Made by a program: the position numbers and the translations under genes. Source: Rhodanobacter sp. L36 (GTDB lineage: Bacteria; Pseudomonadota; Gammaproteobacteria; Xanthomonadales; Rhodanobacteraceae). Taken from it: a stretch of DNA of 64,000 nucleotides. Where the stretch lies: NCBI RefSeq assembly GCF_009765755.1, contig NZ_LMUV01000002.1:972578-1036577 (forward strand). Direction: 5' to 3'. A model generated the notes under the pieces. The model searched no databases, was not told the DNA's origin, and saw only the letters and a program-made list of their open reading frames with translations. Positions 59,030-64,000 of this stretch are shown here, piece by piece (positions within the stretch are counted from its first letter, which is position 1; each line of letters opens with the position of its first letter).

Positions 59030-59500
59030 TCAGCTCTGTATTTTGCTCTGCAGGTAACGCTCGGCACCGATGTCCTTGATTAGGCTGAACTGCGTTTCGA
59101 GCCAGTCAATGTGCTCTTCCTCGTCATGCAGAATGTCCTTGAACAAATCCCTGCTGACGTAATCGGAGATGCCTTCGCTGTGCGCGATGGCTGCACGAAG
59201 ATCCTGCACGGCGGCCATTTCCAGATCGAGATCGCCCTGCAATGTTTCGAGCACGTTTTCGCCGATGCGCAGTTTGCCCAGATGTTGGAGATTCGGCAGG
59301 CCGTCGAGAAAAAGAATGCGCTCGATCAAGTGATCGGCGTGCTTCATTTCCTCGATCGATTCCTTGTACTCATGCTCGGCCAGTTCGGTGTAACCCCAGT
59401 CTTTAAGCATGCGGTAATGCAAAAAATACTGGTTGATCGCGGTCAACTCGTTGTAGAGCACCTTGTTGAGGAACTCAATGACCTTGGCATCACCCTTCAT
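59030..59500 (-). CDS. bfr: Bacterioferritin
   Basis: Heme-containing 24-mer ferritin that oxidises and stores iron. The 156-residue protein keeps the ferroxidase ligands Glu18, Glu51, His54, Glu94, Glu127 and His130, and the heme ligand Met52. ATG 59500 ([12 protein letters not shown]) is the family start. A minus-10-like TATAGT on the minus strand at 59538-59533 would place the start of transcription near 59526, a leader of about 27 bases. The bacterioferritin-associated ferredoxin gene follows on the same strand, upstream in transcription. Confidence 0.96.
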   Translation of the reverse strand: MKGDAKVIEFLNKVLYNELTAINQYFLHYRMLKDWGYTELAEHEYKESIEEMKHADHLIERILFLDGLPNLQHLGKLRIGENVLETLQGDLDLEMAAVQDLRAAIAHSEGISDYVSRDLFKDILHDEEEHIDWLETQFSLIKDIGAERYLQSKIQS

Positions 59501-59655
59501 GACTGTCTCCGCCGAACGATAAGTTGCGGGAACTATACGTACTCCAGGCAAGCGCTGGCGGAATGCGAATGGCTATGGTTTTCTCGCGGGTTGAGTCGAA
59601 TTGCGAACCGCGCAGAGGTGGTTGTATCGAGCGCGCCATCGGTTCGCGCGCAATG

Positions 59656-59853
59656 TCAGGCGACGACGATCGGCAGCCGGTGGATCAAGCTTTCGACAGC
59701 TCGATCAAGCGTCACTCGAGCTTCCTGCTCGCAGCAGCCGCAGCAGTCGGAGCAACCGGTGCGGGCCTGTAATTGCGCAAACGAACGCACGCCATCGGCC
59801 GCTTCTCGGCGGATGTCGTGATCGGTGACGGCGTTGCACAGGCAGATGTACAT
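59656..59853 (-). CDS. bfd: Bacterioferritin-associated ferredoxin
   Basis: A 65-residue [2Fe-2S] protein that binds bacterioferritin and reduces its ferric core, releasing iron. Cysteines are at positions 4 and 6 (MYICLCNA) and in the cluster CSDCCGCC (34-41), matching the family CxC ... CxxC pattern. It is flanked by a Fur-box-like promoter and its ATG has no ribosome site; the mRNA may be leaderless. It precedes bfr in transcription, about 155 bases away. Confidence 0.94.
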   Translation of the reverse strand: MYICLCNAVTDHDIRREAADGVRSFAQLQARTGCSDCCGCCEQEARVTLDRAVESLIHRLPIVVA

Positions 59854-59859
59854 GCGCGT

Positions 59860-59888
59860 ATGAGAACGCGGATGCGAATGATTGTCAA
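59860..59888 (-). promoter_or_regulatory. bfd promoter overlapped by a Fur-box-like site
   Basis: On the minus strand TTGACA (59888-59883), 17-base spacer and TCTCAT (59865-59860) form a plausible sigma-70 promoter. A 15-base Fur-like site, TGACAATCATTCGCA on the minus strand (59887-59873), matches the 7-1-7 pattern TGATAAT-N-ATTATCA at 12 of 15 positions and covers the minus-35. The minus-10 ends six bases before the bfd ATG, so transcription would start at or next to the start codon. Confidence 0.7.
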
Positions 59889-59919
59889 TAAGTTGCCCGC
59901 AACAAGGCGGACAGGTGAT

Positions 59920-60480
59920 TCAGGCGGCTTCCCAACCAGGACGGGGACGGTCGATCGAGTCGTCTCCTGTTTCCCGTGGTGGTGTTGTGCCAAGTTGAAG
60001 GCTGCAAAGCCCTTCGACCATCGGCGCGAAATGGCGCAGGGCGCGCTCGTAGACTTGACGCTTGAAGTTGACCACATGCGCCGCCGGATACCAGAAATCT
60101 ACCCAACGCCAGATATCGAACTCGGGTTTTTCACAGGCGTCGAGTTTCAACGCCTCTTCGCTGCCGACGAGCCGAAGCAGAAACCAGACCTGTTTCTGGC
60201 CGATGCACGTCGGGCGCTGGTGGTGGCGCACATAACGGTTGGGCAATTTGTAGCGCAGCCATCCATGCGTGGCCGCAATCACCTCGACATGCTGCGGGGC
60301 CAAGCCGGTTTCTTCCTCCAGCTCGCGGTACATGGCTTCCAATGGCGTTTCATCGGTGCGCATGCCGCCTTGCGGAAACTGCCAGCCGTCGCGATTGACT
60401 CGACGCGCCCAGAACAACTGGCCGGCCTCGTTCAGCAGCACGATGCCGACGTTCGGACGATAGCCATCGATGTCGATCAT
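59920..60480 (-). CDS. rppH: RNA pyrophosphohydrolase
   Basis: Nudix enzyme that removes pyrophosphate from the 5' end of mRNA, opening it to RNase E decay. The 186-residue protein starts [17 protein letters not shown] and has [20 protein letters not shown] of the Nudix box followed by LEEETGL. The C-terminal part [15 protein letters not shown] is also of the family. A perfect AGGAGG lies six bases before ATG 60480, which decides the start over an open frame eleven codons longer. Confidence 0.95.
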   Translation of the reverse strand: MIDIDGYRPNVGIVLLNEAGQLFWARRVNRDGWQFPQGGMRTDETPLEAMYRELEEETGLAPQHVEVIAATHGWLRYKLPNRYVRHHQRPTCIGQKQVWFLLRLVGSEEALKLDACEKPEFDIWRWVDFWYPAAHVVNFKRQVYERALRHFAPMVEGLCSLQLGTTPPRETGDDSIDRPRPGWEAA

Positions 60481-60568
60481 GTCGCCTCCTGGGCCCTTGA
60501 CGCGAAAAACCACGTCGGTCCTGCGGTGGATTCAACCACGGCGCGCAAAGTGGCAGCAAGCGCGAGGC

Positions 60569-60597
60569 TTGAACCGTATCAGCGCTACCACTACACT
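60569..60597 (+). promoter_or_regulatory. tRNA-Met promoter
   Basis: TTGAAC (60569-60574), 17-base spacer, TACACT (60592-60597) followed by a GC-rich stretch, about 45 bases before the tRNA. It may also supply transcription of the integrase directly behind the tRNA. Confidence 0.75.
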
Positions 60598-60645
60598 TCC
60601 GCGCCCGCACGGTTCGCTCCGAACCCGTCGAATCGGGATTCCCAA

Positions 60646-60722
60646 GGCTATGTAGCTCAGCTGGTTAGAGCACAGCACTCATAATGCTGGGGTCGGTGGT
60701 TCGAGTCCACCCATAGCCACCA
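60646..60722 (+). tRNA. tRNA-Met (CAT)
   Basis: A 77-base cloverleaf with CCA encoded. Acceptor GGCTATG pairs with CATAGCC; the anticodon loop is CTCATAA, anticodon CAT. The G1-C72 pair indicates the elongator kind (initiators have a mismatch there). It is the insertion point of the arsenic element. Confidence 0.95.
60692..60722 (+). mobile_element. Presumed attachment site and left end of the integrative element
   Basis: The 3' part of the tRNA, from about the T-arm to CCA, is the usual target of tyrosine integrases, and the integrase gene begins three bases later. I place the left junction here by context. The other copy of the repeat should lie to the right, outside the window, so its length is not known. 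Confidence 0.5.
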
Positions 60723-60725
60723 GTT

Positions 60726-62381
60726 GTGTCTAATCCACTGACACGAATTGGTTTCTTAGCATCGCCGCACCGTTTTGGCCGAGTGCTACAGCGAGTGCTA
60801 CATAAAGTGCTACAGCGCAGACAGAAATACTTCACCTCCCGCATAGTCATTCCTCGTGACCTTCAGGGCCTTCTAGGCCGTGTTGAGATCACCAAGAGCC
60901 TCAGGACGACGGACCGACGCGAAGCCGGGCGCAAGAACTTGCTATGGGAGCCGCATATCGGCACCCTGCTCAGTTTGTTGAGAAGGCATGGGCGCGCAAT
61001 GAAGCAAGGTGACCTGGACGAACTGACGCAGCGCTACCTCGCGGCCACGTTCGACGAGATTGAAGACCGTCTCGCGCTTGATTGGACCGCTGGCGGCCTT
61101 GACGTTTATTCCTCGCAACTCAATGAGCGCTGTCACGAACTCTCTCAGGCCTTGGCTGCTGCCGATGTTTCCTCGACGATAGAGCTGGCCGTGGGGATGG
61201 CGCCGGAGGCCGAGGCTATAGCGCACCGTAAGCTCGCGAGACGCTTGATCGAGGCGCAGCTGCACTCTGCCCATGCGGAGCTTCGTGCGCTTGCTGGCGA
61301 GCCATTGAGGCGTCCCGAGGCGGCCACCAGAGGACTTGGGGCAGCGCCGCAGCCGAAGGCTAAAGTGAGTCCGAGGGTCTCTGCTGTCTGCGCCATGTAC
61401 TCAGAAGAGCGTATCGCGCAGGGCAAGTGGACACCCAAGACTGCCGAGCAGAGCAAGAAGATATTCCAGCTCATAGCTGGCCTTCTGGGAGATCCATTTA
61501 TCCACGAGGTTTCTAAGGATCACGTCCGCCAACTCGGCCTCGACATCACACGGCTACCGGCCAACATGACTAAAAGGTATCCCGGCCTGACAGCTCGCGA
61601 GGTATTAAGCAAGGTGCAGGGCGACGCTACAACGCACAGGCTCGAACCGCGAAGCGTGAACAAGCATTACCAGCACGTGCGAACTTTGTTCCGTTGGGCC
61701 GCTGATCACGATCACATCGCCCAAAGCCCAGCCACGATACTCCGCGAGGTGGAGGAAGGGCGCGCCCAAGATGCTCGGAAGGCCTTCGACGACGCCGACA
61801 TAGTGGCGTTTTTCTCTGAAGCCGCGAAGCGTTCCAAAGAGCCTTACGGTCTATGGGTGCCAAGGATCATGGCGCTAACCGGTTGCCGTATGGGGGAGGC
61901 GGCCCAGCTGAGAAAAGTCGACATCAGAGTGGACCAGGGAATACCTGTGTTCGACTTCAATGAGGAGTCGGATGAGCCGAGCCATAAGACTCTCAAGACG
62001 GACGGCAGCACTCGCGTCGTGCCGATTCATCCACGGCTGTTAGACCTCGGCATATTGGCGTTCGCCGAGAGTTGTAGTGGGGAGTTTCTCTTTCCCGAAC
62101 GTGTCCGGTACACGGCTAACGACAAAAGGGGAAATGTTGACCGGCTGTCGAAGCAACTCACACGCTGGCTGCGCAGTGCCGGGGTCACCGACCCGAAGAA
62201 GAAAGTCCAGAGTTTCCGAGGCACGATGACGACGAGGTTGAAGGACTTGGGAGTTCCTGAGTATCACATCGCAGAGCTTGCCGGTCACGAGAACGACAAC
62301 ATCACAACGGGCAGGTACGGCAAGAGAAGCAGCTTGCCGAAGTTGCTGGACGTCCTCGCTCTATTAGTCTTGCCTGTCTGA
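60726..62381 (+). CDS. Tyrosine recombinase (integrase) of the island
   Basis: A site-specific integrase of 551 residues. An N-terminal DNA-binding stretch (KYFTSRIVIPRDLQGLLGR) precedes the catalytic domain with Arg388 (GCRMGEAAQL), Arg498, His521 (LAGHENDN) and nucleophile Tyr531 (GRYGK). The first position of the usual HxxR box is Gln495 (QSFR), not His, and the following His is Gly. The frame begins with GTG at 60726, three bases after the tRNA, without a ribosome site, so the real start may be further in, among the GTG codons of a 12-base repeat at 60782-60817. It points away from the tRNA into the element. Confidence 0.85.
   Translation: MSNPLTRIGFLASPHRFGRVLQRVLHKVLQRRQKYFTSRIVIPRDLQGLLGRVEITKSLRTTDRREAGRKNLLWEPHIGTLLSLLRRHGRAMKQGDLDELTQRYLAATFDEIEDRLALDWTAGGLDVYSSQLNERCHELSQALAAADVSSTIELAVGMAPEAEAIAHRKLARRLIEAQLHSAHAELRALAGEPLRRPEAATRGLGAAPQPKAKVSPRVSAVCAMYSEERIAQGKWTPKTAEQSKKIFQLIAGLLGDPFIHEVSKDHVRQLGLDITRLPANMTKRYPGLTAREVLSKVQGDATTHRLEPRSVNKHYQHVRTLFRWAADHDHIAQSPATILREVEEGRAQDARKAFDDADIVAFFSEAAKRSKEPYGLWVPRIMALTGCRMGEAAQLRKVDIRVDQGIPVFDFNEESDEPSHKTLKTDGSTRVVPIHPRLLDLGILAFAESCSGEFLFPERVRYTANDKRGNVDRLSKQLTRWLRSAGVTDPKKKVQSFRGTMTTRLKDLGVPEYHIAELAGHENDNITTGRYGKRSSLPKLLDVLALLVLPV
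60782..60817 (+). repeat. Three tandem 12-base repeats at the integrase 5' end
   Basis: Units AGTGCTACAGCG, AGTGCTACATAA, AGTGCTACAGCG repeat exactly every 12 bases, differing only in the last three bases of the middle one. They lie in frame (V-L-Q-R, V-L-H-K, V-L-Q-R). They could be arm-type binding sites of the integrase or a start-codon-rich leader; function unproven. Confidence 0.8.
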
Positions 62382-62385
62382 ACCA

Positions 62386-62769
62386 TTACGCGGCTTCGTT
62401 GCGCTGCTTTGGGCGCAATACTGCTTTGGAGTCCTTTGCCTTGGTGGGTTCGCAGACATCTTGGGCGACGCCGCAATCCCCGCCTGATTGGCTGCAGCAG
62501 TGATCGGTCAGGTAGCCGATGAGACCGTTCATGGCTTTGATCACGGGCGAGTAGTACACGAACCTACCGCTCGGCCGACTGACTACCAAGCCGGCGTGGG
62601 ACAGCTCTTTGAGATGGAATGAGAGCGTCGCGTTGGGTACGCCCAGCTTCTCGGCGATAGCGCTCGCTGCTAACCCGTCAGGCGCATGCTCGATCAACAG
62701 ACGGTAGACCGCCAATCGCGATTCTTGAGCGAGCGCGGAGAGGATGGTGACTGCTTGTGTGCTCTTCAT
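62386..62769 (-). CDS. arsR: ArsR-family arsenical repressor
   Basis: A 127-residue winged-helix repressor of the ArsR/SmtB family. Recognition region: SAIAEKLGVPNATLSFHLKE. The alpha-3 C-V-C motif of classical ArsR is not present; instead a C-terminal tail has Cys91, Cys92, Cys99 and Cys106 (DHCCSQSGGDCGVAQDVC), like the C-terminal As(III) site of Acidithiobacillus ArsR. It lies at the end of the leftward acr3-arsC series, four bases from the convergent integrase stop. Confidence 0.92.
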   Translation of the reverse strand: MKSTQAVTILSALAQESRLAVYRLLIEHAPDGLAASAIAEKLGVPNATLSFHLKELSHAGLVVSRPSGRFVYYSPVIKAMNGLIGYLTDHCCSQSGGDCGVAQDVCEPTKAKDSKAVLRPKQRNEAA

Positions 62770-62836
62770 TGCCTTGGCCGTGAGGGTCGTGGTGCAGCAT
62801 GAGTGAGTGTAGTTCCTGAGGGGCCGATGGCGCGTC

Positions 62837-63337
62837 TCAAGGGTCTGATGGCTCGCCTATTGCCTCTAGTCGGCTCGATACCGCAAGCCGGTCTAGCGCG
62901 GCGACGTTCAAGTTCAGCAGCAGGCTGATGCGTTGCTGCAGGAGGTTGCGGGCTAGCAGGAAGGCCTTCACCACCTTCTGGGGATCACCCTGGGCCTTGG
63001 CGGGATCAGGGATGCTCCAGTGCGCCGTGATGGGCGCGCCGGGCCATGCAGGGCAAGCCTCACCCACCACGTGATCGCAGACCGTAATCACGAAGTCCAT
63101 AGCGGGCGCATCAGGCTTCGTGAACTCATGCCAGCTCTTGCTGTGTAACCCTTCGGTCGGTAAGTCCACGGCCCGCAGTACTTCCAACGTCTCGGGATAG
63201 ATGAAGCCCTTGGGGTGACTGCCGGCGCTGTACGCGTGAAACTTCCCCCGCCCGAAGTGGTTTGTCGTTGCCTCGGCGAGGATGCTGCGCGCCGAGTTTC
63301 CGGTGCACACGAACAGCACGTTGTATTGGCCTTGCAT
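62837..63337 (-). CDS. arsC: Arsenate reductase, low-molecular-weight phosphatase type
   Basis: Reduces arsenate to arsenite using thioredoxin or a similar thiol. The 166-residue protein has the P-loop CTGNSARS with nucleophile Cys11 and the later Cys87 and Cys95 (VCDHVVGEACPAWPG) for the disulfide relay, as in thioredoxin-linked ArsC. The Asp of the DP motif is in WSIPDPAKA. Its gene starts 12 bases after the acr3 stop and precedes arsR by 67 bases. Confidence 0.93.
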   Translation of the reverse strand: MQGQYNVLFVCTGNSARSILAEATTNHFGRGKFHAYSAGSHPKGFIYPETLEVLRAVDLPTEGLHSKSWHEFTKPDAPAMDFVITVCDHVVGEACPAWPGAPITAHWSIPDPAKAQGDPQKVVKAFLLARNLLQQRISLLLNLNVAALDRLAVSSRLEAIGEPSDP

Positions 63338-63349
63338 GGTGACCTCCAG

Positions 63350-64000
63350 TTAGACGCTGCGCGCTTCGTACCAAGACTTACTAACGTTGACGATGCGGAC
63401 CACTGACAACATCACGGGCACCTCGACGAGTACACCAACCACGGTGGCCAGCGCCGCGCCGGAGTGCACGCCAAACAGGCCAATCGCCGTGGCAACGGCC
63501 AGCTCGAAGAAGTTACTTGCACCGATCAGCGCGGAAGGCGCAGCGATGCAATGCGGCACACCGAAGACTCGATTAAGCAGGTAGGCCAAGCCCGAGTTGA
63601 AATACACCTGGATGAGGATCGGCACGGCGAGCATCGCGATGATCAGGGGCTGCGCGAGTATCTGTTGTCCCTGAAAACCAAAGAGCAACACCAACGTCAG
63701 CAGCAGGGCAACGAGTGAGATTGGTCCCATTCGGCTGAGTACGATTTGTAGCGCTGCCGGACCACCGCTCGCCAGTAGCCAGCGACGCAGCGCGAGGCTG
63801 ATGAGAACGGGCACGATGATATACAGCACGACAGAGAGAATCAGGGTGTTCCACGGGACGATGATCGCGGAGATACCAAGCAGCAGACCAACGAGAGGCG
63901 CGAAGGCAACGATCATGATGGCGTCGTTCACCGCCACCTGCGAGAGCGTGAAGTTGGGTTCGCCACCGCACAGGTTGCTCCACACGAAGACCATCGCGGT
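63350..64000 (-). CDS. acr3: Arsenite efflux transporter Acr3 (partial, C-terminal)
   Basis: Inner-membrane exporter of arsenite of the ACR3/BART family, cut by the right edge of the window. The visible 216 residues include TAMVFVWSNLCGGEPNFTLS near the edge and GASNFFELAVATAIGLFG, an Acr3 hallmark; about six hydrophobic segments are seen. The frame is open at the edge, so the start and promoter lie outside. It is first in the leftward acr3-arsC-arsR series. Confidence 0.93.
   Translation of the reverse strand, partial: TAMVFVWSNLCGGEPNFTLSQVAVNDAIMIVAFAPLVGLLLGISAIIVPWNTLILSVVLYIIVPVLISLALRRWLLASGGPAALQIVLSRMGPISLVALLLTLVLLFGFQGQQILAQPLIIAMLAVPILIQVYFNSGLAYLLNRVFGVPHCIAAPSALIGASNFFELAVATAIGLFGVHSGAALATVVGVLVEVPVMLSVVRIVNVSKSWYEARSV

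Overview
The window reads as chromosome of a gammaproteobacterium of the Xanthomonadales, most likely Rhodanobacteraceae (Dyella / Luteibacter / Rhodanobacter type). The grounds are a 16S gene of xanthomonad character, high-GC coding sequence, an Oar-like TonB receptor, and gene orders shared with Pseudomonas and xanthomonads. This is inference from recognisable genes; no search was run. Gene density is high and nearly all of the first 60.6 kb is ordinary core genome.

Layout. 1-8.2 kb: 5' part of a cyclic beta-glucan synthase gene (runs off the left edge), a GNAT gene, an inverted pair of REP-like elements, a PAS-GGDEF-EAL gene, an unrecognised conserved gene and fadI. 8.3-13.4 kb: a phospholipase-D-type lipoprotein, YceI, SixA, a ParA-like ATPase, a secreted protein of unknown function and a 67-residue membrane protein. 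13.4-20.2 kb: divergent polyamine genes speE and speA, then a rightward cluster for 3-hydroxybutyrate and acetoacetate metabolism (hydroxybutyrate dehydrogenase, acetoacetate decarboxylase, patatin lipase, HIBADH-type dehydrogenase). 20.3-31.4 kb: thioredoxin-like protein, argS-SPOR pair, a probable C-rich-loop small RNA, radC, coaBC-dut-algC, DUF4124 protein, pyrE, GNAT and an exonuclease III / Crc homologue; much of this order resembles the radC-dfp-dut-algC and pyrE-crc regions of Pseudomonas. 31.4-42.6 kb: ampG, an orphan ribbon-helix-helix-like protein, anmK, an M23 peptidase and tyrS, followed by one complete rRNA operon (16S, tRNA-Ile, tRNA-Ala, 23S, 5S) with promoter, boxA sites, RNase III processing stems and terminator.

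42.8-60.6 kb: rhomboid protease, class I glutamine amidotransferase, a solitary GspE/PilB-type ATPase, glyQS, an XRE regulator divergent from an Oar-like TonB-dependent receptor, an MFS-acyltransferase fusion, ampE, nudC, erpA, bactofilin, a DUF6776-like protein, bfr, bfd (with a Fur-box-like site) and rppH. Peptidoglycan-recycling genes (ampG, anmK, ampE) and iron genes (bfr, bfd, erpA) recur through the window.

60.65-64 kb: a tRNA-Met gene whose 3' end abuts a tyrosine integrase, followed by arsR, an arsenate reductase gene and an acr3-type arsenite exporter. This looks like the left end of an integrative element carrying arsenic resistance; its right end lies outside the window. The items most worth a second look are the C-rich-loop RNA at 23.63-23.73 kb, the REP pair that supplies the stop codons of two convergent genes, the Fur-box-like promoter that would make bfd mRNA leaderless, and the integrase, which lacks the usual catalytic His and begins three bases after the tRNA. 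No CRISPR array or insertion sequence was seen.
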